From the NCBI GenBank assembly GCA_944322715.1, contig CALUPT010000010.1, positions 61,116 through 125,115 on the forward strand: 64,000 nt of DNA. The letters are read 5' to 3'. How positions within the stretch are numbered: position 1 is the stretch's first letter; the number at the start of each line of letters is the position of its first letter. Positions 8,878 to 15,236 of this stretch are shown here, piece after piece. Below the pieces are notes generated by a model. The model was not told the DNA's origin and made no database searches. It saw nothing but the letters and a program-made list of their open reading frames with translations. The stretch is from an uncultured Bacteroidales bacterium (GTDB lineage Bacteria; Bacteroidota; Bacteroidia; Bacteroidales; UBA932). Position numbers and translations under genes: made by a program.

Positions 8878-9147
8878 TTATCTGTAATGGTACCGCATAG
8901 ACAGCACCTCAACCTCAATTTCAGTTTCCTTCACACGGTAAATTATCCGATGCTCTCTGTTTATACGCCTTGACCAGCAGCCGGACAGTTCGTATTTCAA
9001 CGGCTCGGGTTTCCCGATACCCATATACGGGTGCTCTGTCATATCTTCCAGCAAAGCCGTTATTTTCCTTGTTATGGCAGTATTTCCCGACTGCTTCCAA
9101 TAGTCCCAATCGGTGCGCGCCTGCATAGAAAAGACTAAACGGTACAT
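8878..9147 (-). CDS. yoeB: Txe/YoeB family mRNA-interferase toxin
   Basis: An 89-aa ribosome-dependent endoribonuclease toxin. The family core is plain: GIGKPEPLKYELSGCWSRR, then INREHRIIYRV and the terminal MRYHY. The conserved arginine (RR, residues 60-61) and His87-Tyr88 are positions used in catalysis by the E. coli relative. It lies one base downstream of its antitoxin gene in the usual antitoxin-first order. The complete motif set suggests an active toxin. Confidence 0.95.
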   Translation of the reverse strand: MYRLVFSMQARTDWDYWKQSGNTAITRKITALLEDMTEHPYMGIGKPEPLKYELSGCWSRRINREHRIIYRVKETEIEVEVLSMRYHYR

Positions 9148-9148
9148 A

Positions 9149-9427
9149 TCAGATACGCGCCAAAAAATCCTCTACCGTTTCCCCGTCTTCCTGTCTGACG
9201 GTTTCCCCCCTGTCCAGCTCGTCAGCGGCACGCCTTATCGCTTCCATTGTTGCCGGGGATTGCATGATATATTCAGTTTCTTTTATGGCGTTATACTCAT
9301 CCATGGAGATAATAACGGCGGCTGTGCCGTTTTCCCGGCTTATTACCACCGTGTCGGCGTCGTTTATCACCACGTCAAGATAAGAACGCAGGTTTTTCCT
9401 AAGCTCTGTAAAATTCACGGTTTTCAT
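9149..9427 (-). CDS. yefM: Phd/YefM family antitoxin
   Basis: A 92-aa antitoxin. The N-terminal DNA-binding fold is MKTVNFTELRKNLRSYLDVV, with the family segment VVISRENGTAAVIISMDEYNAI. The acidic C-terminus (GETVEDFLARI) would wrap the toxin. It represses its own operon in known systems. The promoter for this strand is the TATATTTG at 9467-9460, inside a repeat that also occurs before the unrelated gene at 10137. Confidence 0.95.
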   Translation of the reverse strand: MKTVNFTELRKNLRSYLDVVINDADTVVISRENGTAAVIISMDEYNAIKETEYIMQSPATMEAIRRAADELDRGETVRQEDGETVEDFLARI

Positions 9428-9459
9428 AGTGTCGCACTCTTGATGTACTTAAATCGGTA

Positions 9460-9580
9460 CAAATATAATGCTTTTTGAACGAAAAGGAAAACAAGGGAAC
9501 AAAAAGAGAAAGGAAATACATATTTGCCGCAACCTAAATCAACAGGCAGCCGATCTTAACGCGGCTGTATAAGATAATTA
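9460..9580. repeat. Promoter repeat, copy 1 (upstream of yefM)
   Basis: About 120 bases closely matching 10159-10280. On the minus strand the repeat begins with a -7 box TATATTTG (9467-9460). In the middle is CAAGGGAACAAAA with AGAAA and ATACATAT. At the right end is an inverted repeat (CAGCCG ... CGGCTG) of about 20 bases, ending in a matching TAATTA-like tail. It drives yefM-yoeB and the small membrane protein. No gene lies within it. Confidence 0.75.
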
Positions 9581-9595
9581 ATAGTTGTAAGAACA

Positions 9596-9727
9596 ATTTT
9601 CTGGAATCAGGAAAATCACTGTTATCGAACTCCTGAGAAGACCGGAATTTTCAAGATAATTGAAAGAAAAGCAGGCGGTGGCCTGTTTCTGCACTTTCTA
9701 TGCTGGTGGCTTCCGGTTGAGGCCTAG
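9596..9727 (+). pseudogene. Fossil of a large serine integrase C-terminus
   Basis: Read in frame from 9596, the translation IFWNQENHCYRTPEK...IFKIIE matches the C-terminal region of the intact integrase at 16450 (IFWNHENRSYRTPER...FDIID). A 16-base stretch (9621-9636) is identical to 17855-17870. Matching ends after about 22 codons, and the frame then runs out at a TAG at 9725. Nothing of the catalytic domain remains. This shows that a related element once ended here. The stretch from 9728 to 9810 shows no gene. Confidence 0.75.
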
Positions 9728-9810
9728 GCGGCACGGGACAGGGGGCGCGGCATGGCTGGCCGCTGTTGCAGCAGAAACGACCAAACAACCGGACGGTTGG
9801 AACGGTCTGG

Positions 9811-9921
9811 TCAGGCCTTTTTTGTCGGGCGGTGGCTCTGTCTGTGGAATTCAACGGCCGCGTATATTATCCCGATAATGCCGAGCACGGCAAGCGCGAT
9901 AAACAGGTAAATCAGTTCCAT
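9811..9921 (-). CDS. Tiny single-span membrane protein, paralogue 2
   Basis: A 36-aa frame (MELIYLFIALAVLGIIGII then YAAVEFHRQSHRPTKKA). One hydrophobic helix is followed by a basic cytoplasmic-type tail. It starts 3 bp after the stop of the 70-aa membrane protein gene, so the two are clearly cotranscribed. It is a close paralogue of the frame at 8707-8868. The conservation of sequence and of position, last gene after the same promoter repeat, argues that it is a real gene. Function unknown. Confidence 0.65.
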   Translation of the reverse strand: MELIYLFIALAVLGIIGIIYAAVEFHRQSHRPTKKA

Positions 9922-9924
9922 ATC

Positions 9925-10137
9925 TTATCGTTTTTTATTGTCAGACAATACCGAGAAGCAAATGCCTGCAACCGCCAACAGAGTGACTGCGGCAATGCCG
10001 GACAGGAGCAGCGCAAGGCGGTCTATGCCCCAATCCATAAGCCCGGCCAATATGATACCGCCGAACACGAGCTTTGAAATGTCGGTGCAGTATTTCCCTA
10101 TTTCTGCAAACAGTGCCTTTTTCCTTTCCTCTGTCAT
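9925..10137 (-). CDS. Small two-helix membrane protein, DUF6722-like
   Basis: A 70-aa protein starting MTEERKKALFAEIGKYCTDI. A charged amphipathic head is followed by two hydrophobic helices (about residues 22-38 and 40-60) and a short basic tail ending NKKR. It resembles the small Bacteroidetes family annotated DUF6722, an identification from memory only. A longer frame to 10170 exists, but its ATG lies upstream of the -7 box at 10166-10159, so the start at 10137 is preferred. It is followed by the 36-aa membrane protein. Confidence 0.65.
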   Translation of the reverse strand: MTEERKKALFAEIGKYCTDISKLVFGGIILAGLMDWGIDRLALLLSGIAAVTLLAVAGICFSVLSDNKKR

Positions 10138-10158
10138 TGTCCCGGTGGTTTGTCTGTG

Positions 10159-10280
10159 CAAATATAGCATTTTTGAAGAAAAAGGGAAAGCAAGGGAACA
10201 AAATGAGAAAGAAAATACATATCTTTGCCGTTCCTAAACATAAGAGCAGCCGACCTCAACGCGGCTGTAACAGACAATTA
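10159..10280. repeat. Promoter repeat, copy 2 (upstream of the 70-aa membrane protein)
   Basis: Matches 9460-9580 over its whole length with scattered differences. It holds the minus-strand -7 box TATATTTG (10166-10159) and, on the plus strand, TATCTTTG at 10220-10227, which may fire toward the gene at 10384. The inverted repeat CAGCCG ... CGGCTG is at its right end. Divergent promoters in one repeated block suggest it moves as a regulatory unit. Confidence 0.75.
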
Positions 10281-10383
10281 TTTGCCCTTTGCATGGTGGC
10301 AGCACCGGAAACGGCTGCACGGTTACTCTTATGACCGAGGACACCTGTACAGAGGGCATTTGTATTTCCTAAATATAAGAGAT

Positions 10384-10686
10384 ATGGACACCAAGAATGA
10401 AGAACAGCCGTGGCGGCTGGCGGAAGTCCTCAACACAACGGAGGCACAGGACAACGCGGACGGGATTACCATCAGCAACGGGACGCGGACATTGGTCAAA
10501 TGCATGGCACGCCTTTCAGACATCCATACGGATGTCGTTGAGGTGTACAGCCGGCTATATGAGGGGGCACAGACGGACAAGGAGCTGGCCGGGTTCTATG
10601 GCGCGTACAGTGCGTTGAGGAATGAACTCTTGAAACTGGTTTCAGACTATTCTGCCGATTGGATGCTGAATGAGGACTACAGGTAA
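10384..10686 (+). CDS. Conserved-looking 100-aa protein of unknown function
   Basis: Starts MDTKNEEQPWRLAEVL. It is acidic and mostly helical, without a signal peptide or membrane helix, so probably cytoplasmic. The frame extends upstream to 10225, but that part has no coding character and runs into the promoter repeat. The ATG at 10384 follows an A+T-rich stretch (TTTCCTAAATATAAGAGAT) that resembles the sequence just after the repeat's plus-strand box. I do not recognise the family. It could belong with the neighbouring small-gene cassettes. Confidence 0.55.
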   Translation: MDTKNEEQPWRLAEVLNTTEAQDNADGITISNGTRTLVKCMARLSDIHTDVVEVYSRLYEGAQTDKELAGFYGAYSALRNELLKLVSDYSADWMLNEDYR

Positions 10687-10729
10687 ATGTGAGACCTCAA
10701 CGGCAGGTGCGGTCAGTGGTCAAGAATGC

Positions 10730-10882
10730 TTGCTTTTGCCCGGGGAATCGCTATCTTTGTAGGCGGTGACGGGCGGAGCATAAGCGGGTAGCCTGCATTG
10801 TTGGGATGTGACAGTGGAGAAAATCGGTCAAAAATAGGCTTTTTGGCAAATAGTACACTTTTAGTACACCTCAACAAAAATT
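10730..10882 (+). promoter_or_regulatory. Promoter followed by a non-coding stretch
   Basis: TTG (10730-10732), 19 bases and TATCTTTG (10752-10759) make a good Bacteroidetes promoter, but no gene follows before the terminator at 10883. The transcript would be about 150 nt. TAGTACAC occurs twice, 11 bases apart (10851 and 10862). It may be a small RNA or the remains of an integrase promoter region. Confidence 0.45.
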
Positions 10883-10920
10883 AAATCCCTGCTAATCAAA
10901 CGATTGACAGGGATTTTTTT
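10883..10920 (+). terminator. Strong terminator
   Basis: AAATCCCTG (10883-10891) pairs with CAGGGATTT (10908-10916), and an inner AATC/GATT pairing extends the stem. A T-run ends at 10920. It closes the short transcript starting near 10766. Confidence 0.8.
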
Positions 10921-10929
10921 GTGCGGGGT

Positions 10930-11253
10930 GCTTGACGATTATCGAAATTTGATTCATTCAATAAATAAGTTTATGGACTTCATCAGATGGTATGAGTCGG
11001 TGCATGGCAGGAAGCCGTGGCAATAAGGTTCTATGCTTTGGCTGCCGTTGTTTGTAAGTGTATCTCCATTTATATCGCCCTGCATTCCTCCTGTTGAGGC
11101 CGTTCATGTGCTATCCCATTGAGGTGGTGCGGTGTAGCCGCCTCCATCTGCCCCGGGGTTGTTATGAAAGGATAACATCTGTTATCCGCCTTTTTTTGCG
11201 TACCCGGTCGTTGGATGTGATACATGGCCAACAGTTGCTTGTAATGATTTTAT
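10930..11253 (+). other. Non-coding stretch with a terminator at 11170-11197
   Basis: No convincing gene. A 17-codon frame (10973-11026, MDFIRWYESVHGRKPWQ) is too short to support. An imperfect hairpin lies around 11120-11145 (GAGGTGG ... CCGCCTC). A clear terminator follows: GGATAAC (11170-11176), loop ATCT, GTTATCC (11181-11187), then seven T residues at 11191-11197. The terminator implies a transcript from the left, possibly a small RNA, but no good promoter is seen. Confidence 0.4.
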
Positions 11254-11283
11254 TTTGATGTATTCAAAAAATAATTACCTTTG
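11254..11283 (+). promoter_or_regulatory. Promoter of the structured leader and envelope operon
   Basis: TTTG (11254-11257), 18 bases and TACCTTTG (11276-11283). Transcription should start near 11290, so the message begins with the hairpin at 11288-11302 and has a leader of about 280 nt before the lipoprotein ATG at 11572. Confidence 0.75.
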
Positions 11284-11287
11284 TACC

Positions 11288-11530
11288 GCCTGATTTTCAG
11301 GCAGACATATCAGCGAAAGTGTTTTCGTTTATCCTTCTATGGAAATGTGGAAGTTTTCAATGACTCAGGGATTGCGAATACACCTTGCTCGTGCATTGGT
11401 TATGTTGTATGCCCTGTTCTGGGGCTGATACTCCATATCGTGCTACGGGTGTGGAGTATTTCAGTTTATCGAGTCGGGCTCTTCCACAGCCTCCATAGAA
11501 TAAACGGGATTGGCTCCACACTTTTGTCGT
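11288..11530 (+). ncRNA. Large structured leader RNA, unrecognised class
   Basis: The 5' end is a perfect hairpin, GCCTGA-TTT-TCAGGC (11288-11302). Three consecutive segments then pair over a long distance: CGTTTAT (11326-11332) with ATAAACG (11500-11506), TCTATGGA (11336-11343) with TCCATAGA (11492-11499), and TGTGGAAG (11346-11353) with CTTCCACA (11481-11488). Only small internal loops separate them. Outside these, AAAGTGT (11316-11322) can pair with ACACTTT (11518-11524). Inside, ATACTCCA (11428-11435) pairs with TGGAGTAT (11452-11459). Together this is some 45 bp of nested pairing in a non-coding, promoter-proximal stretch. There is no terminator before the lipoprotein start. I know no named RNA family that fits. 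Confidence 0.6.
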
Positions 11531-11571
11531 TTATAACCGCATCAGGGGCCAATGCACATTCTCAGTTGCTT

Positions 11572-11991
11572 ATGAGAAAACAAATCTTTGCAGCATTTAT
11601 GCTGCTTGCCGCATCGGTGGCATTCATTTCATGTTCCAAAGATGAAAACCAAGGAACGGAATCCGGGGAAGAAGTAACATTGATTGGCACATGGACTTCT
11701 TATTGTGTCGATGAGTTCGGTGAACTTGGTGAGTTCGTTGACAGAGAGCCTAACACAAGCTATTCAGTAGTATTCACTGAAACGGAGGCTGCAATCGCTA
11801 TTGGTGATATGCCTAATGTTACGGTTGAGTATGAAATCAGTGAGGATGACAATACCGTCATCACTTTCCCTTCTGTATATGCCGATTATGGAATGCAGCT
11901 GGTTGCACAGTTCAAAGATGGGGAACTTGCAATACAACAGCGTAATCAGTATTGGGATTTCAGTTATGTATATCGGTTCAAAAAACAATAG
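11572..11991 (+). CDS. Small lipoprotein, lipocalin-like, unknown function
   Basis: A 139-aa lipoprotein (AFISC lipobox, then SKDENQ). The mature part has the look of a small beta-barrel/lipocalin-like lipoprotein common in Bacteroidales: LIGTWTSYCVDE near the start, alternating beta strands and a final YVYRFKKQ. The frame extends upstream to 11281 through the structured RNA, but the signal peptide at MRKQIFAAFML fixes the start at 11572. An outer-membrane protein gene follows after 32 bp, suggesting one operon of three envelope proteins. Confidence 0.7.
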   Translation: MRKQIFAAFMLLAASVAFISCSKDENQGTESGEEVTLIGTWTSYCVDEFGELGEFVDREPNTSYSVVFTETEAAIAIGDMPNVTVEYEISEDDNTVITFPSVYADYGMQLVAQFKDGELAIQQRNQYWDFSYVYRFKKQ

Positions 11992-12023
11992 TTCAATTAT
12001 TAACAATTAAAAAACAATTTATT

Positions 12024-12719
12024 ATGAAAAGGTTTGCTTTATTGGCATTCTGCCTGATATTGGGTGGAAGCATTGCCATGAATGCACAGGAACTTAAGGA
12101 TGAAAAATCTCCGGCAGTTGATGCCAAGGTACAGAAGGTTCTTGAAAAGAAGCAGCAGAAAGAAATGTATAAGGCGGAGCTTGAAGTGGCAATGCATGGT
12201 CTCAGGATGGGGGCGGAGTATTCATTCAGAACAATGGGTACCGTCGGAATCAAAGGGGCTAAAAAGCATGGGGTGCATTATCTTGCCGGATACAGGTTCA
12301 CCAAGAGGTGGTATGTCGGTGGAATTGTCGGAATTGATGTGACGACACCGTTTACAATCACGAGAAGCGGTTTTGTTGAGGACAGTTATAATTATTCGAT
12401 AAGCAGAAAGGATAAGGTCTATGTTCCGGTGATGGCGGATGTGAGATTCTATTGCAATGTCAATAGGGTCAGCACATACCTATATACTAATCTCGGTGCA
12501 GAGTTTTCGCATTCAACTGCAGGAATATATTTGGTCGGATTGGGATTTGATGTGCATACCGTCAAGGCTCAGTGTCTGAATATAAGTTTAGGAGTCGGTG
12601 GCGGTAGCTGGGAATCGGCGGAGAACAACGGGATTGGTGGCTTGATGGTTGATGAAGACCCCGGATATGGCAAGTGGGATGGATTTGCATTCAACTTCAA
12701 GATAGGCTATTCGTTCTGA
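12024..12719 (+). CDS. Outer-membrane beta-barrel protein
   Basis: A 231-aa secreted protein. The signal peptide MKRFALLAFCLILGGSIAMNAQ ends at an A-x-A-Q-type site. A charged, probably helical stretch (residues about 25-55, KVQKVLEKKQQKE) comes next. Then come alternating amphipathic strands with G-Y-F spacing, closing with FNFKIGYSF, a terminal aromatic as in barrel proteins. The ATG at 12024 follows an A-rich leader. It lies between the lipoprotein and another barrel-like protein. The ligand or role is not visible. Confidence 0.72.
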   Translation: MKRFALLAFCLILGGSIAMNAQELKDEKSPAVDAKVQKVLEKKQQKEMYKAELEVAMHGLRMGAEYSFRTMGTVGIKGAKKHGVHYLAGYRFTKRWYVGGIVGIDVTTPFTITRSGFVEDSYNYSISRKDKVYVPVMADVRFYCNVNRVSTYLYTNLGAEFSHSTAGIYLVGLGFDVHTVKAQCLNISLGVGGGSWESAENNGIGGLMVDEDPGYGKWDGFAFNFKIGYSF

Positions 12720-12728
12720 TTCAATCTG

Positions 12729-13565
12729 ATGACATTGAAGCTGCCGGTGGCCATTATGATGTCATTGGCCATGTACTTTCCGTCTGCTCATGCTCAGGAC
12801 GGTAATGTTTCACCGTCATATTTCGGGCCGAATGCGTTGCCTCCTCCTGAAATGTTGGATGGCATAGTGTACACACGGCTTCATGCGGAACTTGCATTTG
12901 ATTTGCATAAGGGCTATCATGGTGATTTGACAAAAACCATATTTGCCAAACTGAATATTCCTCTTTTTTCGTCACGAGTGAACCTGTCATTGTGGATGCC
13001 GGTAGTGGAGTTCTACTCAAACACTGCGGAATCATTGGCATGGCAAGGTTCGCCGGGGCGAAAATTCAAAGGGAATGAGATTGGAAATCTCTATATCTCA
13101 ACTGACATACAATTGTTGAGGCAGACCCGGACAAGGCCGGATATTGTTGTCAGGGCAGCAGTCGTGACGGCATCGGGCGATAGTGAGGAATACGCGAGGT
13201 ATTATGATGCTCCCGCTTATTTCTTTGATGCATCTATAGCCAAGTCTGCAGATATTGGGGACGGATTTTTCACGTGCGTGTGCTTTATATTCAATGGAGG
13301 TTTCCTTTGTTGGCAGACCGGAAAGTCAGTGCAGAATGATGCTTACATGTATGGATTCAAAATAAGGCTGAGCACATTGGTTGCTGATGTATCTGCTGCA
13401 TGGCAGGGTTACACAGGTTGGCAACGCAACGGTGACAGACCAATGGTGTTCAGGGTTGAGGCCGTCTTCAGGGTCGGTCGTTTCCGCCCTTTGGGAGCAT
13501 TTGAGCATGGTATCAGGGACTATCCGTTCAATCGTGTTCGGGTTGGATTAGGATATGAGTTCTGA
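12729..13565 (+). CDS. Secreted barrel-type envelope protein of unknown function
   Basis: A 278-aa protein with a signal peptide (cleavage after SAHAQ). The mature chain is rich in alternating strands (KLNIPLFSSRVNLSLWMPVVEFY, GFKIRLSTLVADVSAAWQGY) and ends VRVGLGYEF, again with a terminal Phe as in outer-membrane barrels. It starts 9 bp after the preceding barrel gene and is followed by a terminator at 13587, making it the last gene of the three-gene unit. It may work with the lipoprotein and the first barrel protein as one envelope complex. That is inference from order only. Confidence 0.65.
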   Translation: MTLKLPVAIMMSLAMYFPSAHAQDGNVSPSYFGPNALPPPEMLDGIVYTRLHAELAFDLHKGYHGDLTKTIFAKLNIPLFSSRVNLSLWMPVVEFYSNTAESLAWQGSPGRKFKGNEIGNLYISTDIQLLRQTRTRPDIVVRAAVVTASGDSEEYARYYDAPAYFFDASIAKSADIGDGFFTCVCFIFNGGFLCWQTGKSVQNDAYMYGFKIRLSTLVADVSAAWQGYTGWQRNGDRPMVFRVEAVFRVGRFRPLGAFEHGIRDYPFNRVRVGLGYEF

Positions 13566-13586
13566 CATATTGGCATAATAATACAG

Positions 13587-13622
13587 AGCTGGATCTAGCT
13601 GATAGACCCAGCTCTTTTTATT
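13587..13622. terminator. Terminator between convergent genes
   Basis: GAGCTGG (13587-13593) pairs with CCAGCTC (13609-13615) around a 15-nt loop. A T-run follows on the plus strand. The minus-strand gene at 13618 ends in the same T-run, so the hairpin may serve both directions. Confidence 0.65.
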
Positions 13623-13857
13623 TTATTTCTTCGGATTTGGATTTTCCCCGGTCGCCTTTGGCAGTTATTAGGATGCCTTCCTTGATGACAACCTTATCAT
13701 TTGTATATGGGTGTTCCGGTGATATTCCGTAATTCCGCAACGAGCCGTAACTGACGCCAATTTCCTCCCTCGTGAATTCAGAGTATATGGCTGCAAGCGA
13801 GCCGAAGTAGTAGTCCCTCCCGTTGAGGTGCAGGTGTATGATTTTCCTGTCCGCCAT
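13618..13857 (-). CDS. 79-aa protein associated with the mobile element, possible regulator
   Basis: Starts MADRKIIHLHLNGRDYYFGSLAA. A short beta-strand opening is followed by IYSEFTREEIGVSYGSLRNYGIS, which could be a winged-helix or AraC-like helix pair, and a lysine-rich tail. The size and its divergent position, facing the DUF2693-like/resolvase genes across an A+T-rich intergenic region with repeated motifs, would suit a control protein. This is an inference; I do not recognise the family with certainty. A TATCTTTG box at 13882-13875 serves this strand. Confidence 0.55.
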   Translation of the reverse strand: MADRKIIHLHLNGRDYYFGSLAAIYSEFTREEIGVSYGSLRNYGISPEHPYTNDKVVIKEGILITAKGDRGKSKSEEIK

Positions 13858-13874
13858 GTATTCCTGTTTTCCGG

Positions 13875-13953
13875 CAAAGATATGGATTTATGGCATATAT
13901 TCTAAATATGTCACTAAATTATTTGCATATATTAAATAAATGTCATATATTTG
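13875..13953. promoter_or_regulatory. Divergent promoters with repeated TGNCATATAT-like sites
   Basis: Minus strand: TATCTTTG at 13882-13875. Plus strand: TTTG (13922-13925), 20 bases, TATATTTG (13946-13953). Between and over them lie four similar 10-11-base sites: TGGCATATAT (13891), TGACATATTTA on the minus strand (13913-13903), TTGCATATAT (13923) and TGTCATATAT (13941). Two cover the plus-strand promoter, as operators of a repressor would. Confidence 0.6.
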
Positions 13954-13996
13954 TACTCAGAAAAACATGGGAGTTGAACTATAAATCTAATGAATC

Positions 13997-14326
13997 ATGG
14001 AAAATATGGCAATTGTTACAATGAAAGGCAAGGATTTGGTCAGGGCGGGCATCATCGCCGGAAGGATAGAGAATCCGATGGTCGCAGGCTACCTGCTCGC
14101 ACAGGGCAATGAGCTACGCAAGAGGATGCTGACTTCAGTTGTCGAGTTTTGGTTTTCAAAGAAGGACGGCAGCATCCGCCATGCATTCGGGACAACAATG
14201 CCATCACTCGCCAAAGCCTACACGGCCGGAGGTGCAAAGGCAAGCATCAAGGTCATCCCGTTCTTCGATGTGGAGATAGGTCAGTGGCGCAGTTGTCAGA
14301 TTCAGAGCCTTATTAAGGTCTGCTGA
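13997..14326 (+). CDS. DUF2693-like (SH3 beta-barrel fold) protein
   Basis: A 109-aa cytoplasmic protein. It resembles the small Bacteroidetes mobile-element family annotated DUF2693 or SH3 beta-barrel fold-containing. Visible family-like parts are VEFWFSKKDGSIRHAFGTT, IKVIPFFDVEIGQWRSC and a short C-terminus. The ATG at 13997 and another three codons later are both usable. It is the first gene after the divergent promoter. Such proteins are common next to phage-like replication genes in this phylum, but their role is not known to me. Confidence 0.7.
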   Translation: MENMAIVTMKGKDLVRAGIIAGRIENPMVAGYLLAQGNELRKRMLTSVVEFWFSKKDGSIRHAFGTTMPSLAKAYTAGGAKASIKVIPFFDVEIGQWRSCQIQSLIKVC

Positions 14327-14415
14327 TGTATTCAGGTGGCAGACCTGATTTTTCTGAATACGGATTGCTGGATCTAGCGTGTCGGTTTAATACAAAGATT
14401 TTATTGATTGCAGAT

Positions 14416-15054
14416 ATGAGAACGGCTATAATTTATGCAAGGGTATCATCGTCAGGGGTACAAGAAGGACGGCAGAGCACCGAAAGACAGGTTAAGGCCT
14501 TGAAAGAGTATGCTGACCTCAACGGTTATGAGGTCGTGAAAGTCATCGAAGAACATATCAGTGGAGGCAAACGGAATTCAGAGAGAGCCGGACTTATGGA
14601 GTGCCTGAGCTTTGCAAAGGAGCGGAGGACTGACATCATACTCTTTTCTGAACTCAGTCGTTGCGGTCGTCAGATATGGGAGGTGCTGGAGAGCATCAAG
14701 TATTGTGTAGATAACCATATAAATGTCTATTTTCAGAAAGAAGGGCTGATGCTCTTTGACGGCGACAAGGTAAACGGCATCATGGCCATATATATTTCTT
14801 GCCTGTCGTTCTGTGCTGAGAAGGAAAGAGAAAATATAGCCTTTAGATTGGCTCAGGGCAGGGAGTTGGCTAAGCAGAAAGGTGTGAGGATGGGGAGAAA
14901 GCCGGGAAGCATAAAGACGATGGACAGACTTGAAACGGAATACTCCAATGTCATCAGGGCACTCCGGCGTGGGCATTCAGTCCGTAATACGGCGAAACTC
15001 TGCGGTGTGTCAACCTCAACGGTGCAACGGGTAAAAAAGACATTCGGCTTGTAG
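14416..15054 (+). CDS. Serine recombinase, resolvase/invertase type
   Basis: A 212-aa small serine recombinase. The catalytic motif YARVSS gives nucleophile Ser11. LSRCGRQIWEVLE carries the arginine cluster expected around residue 80, and the E-helix region EKERENIAFRLAQGRE follows. The C-terminal helix-turn-helix is RNTAKLCGVSTSTVQRVKK. Likely roles are multimer resolution or DNA inversion for the element. The frame extends upstream to 14326, but the conserved fold starts at MRTAIIYAR, so 14416 is chosen. Confidence 0.92.
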   Translation: MRTAIIYARVSSSGVQEGRQSTERQVKALKEYADLNGYEVVKVIEEHISGGKRNSERAGLMECLSFAKERRTDIILFSELSRCGRQIWEVLESIKYCVDNHINVYFQKEGLMLFDGDKVNGIMAIYISCLSFCAEKERENIAFRLAQGRELAKQKGVRMGRKPGSIKTMDRLETEYSNVIRALRRGHSVRNTAKLCGVSTSTVQRVKKTFGL

Positions 15055-15125
15055 AATCACTTTACTTTATTAATGCTCTTGTTGTATGTTGTGCAGGACA
15101 GGCATGATAGAGCCTGAATTATGAT

Positions 15126-15236
15126 ATGACATACAAAGAACAATATCGGTCGCGTGTCCCTAATCGCGATTTACATTATTATCAAGGGGAAGACGGTTAC
15201 AAAAATAATGCAGACAACAGGACGGAAGAATGCTGA
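15126..15236 (+). CDS. Tiny ORF overlapping the rep start
   Basis: A 36-aa frame (MTYKEQYRSRVPNRDLHYY...). Its stop codon overlaps the rep start in an ATGCTGA arrangement (rep ATG at 15230, this stop at 15234). It is hydrophilic, with no recognised domain. The overlap suggests translational coupling, a usual way to control rep genes. It could instead be only a leader peptide. Confidence 0.4.
   Translation: MTYKEQYRSRVPNRDLHYYQGEDGYKNNADNRTEEC

Noticed and set aside
10973..11026. 17-codon frame starting MDFIRWYESVHG
   Set aside because: Too short to support without conservation data.
11288..11530. Retron-like non-coding RNA
   Set aside because: Long paired arms suggested it, but no reverse transcriptase gene is nearby; only a lipoprotein follows.
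11281..11571. N-terminal extension of the lipoprotein frame
   Set aside because: It coincides with the structured RNA and has no coding character; the lipoprotein signal begins at 11572.
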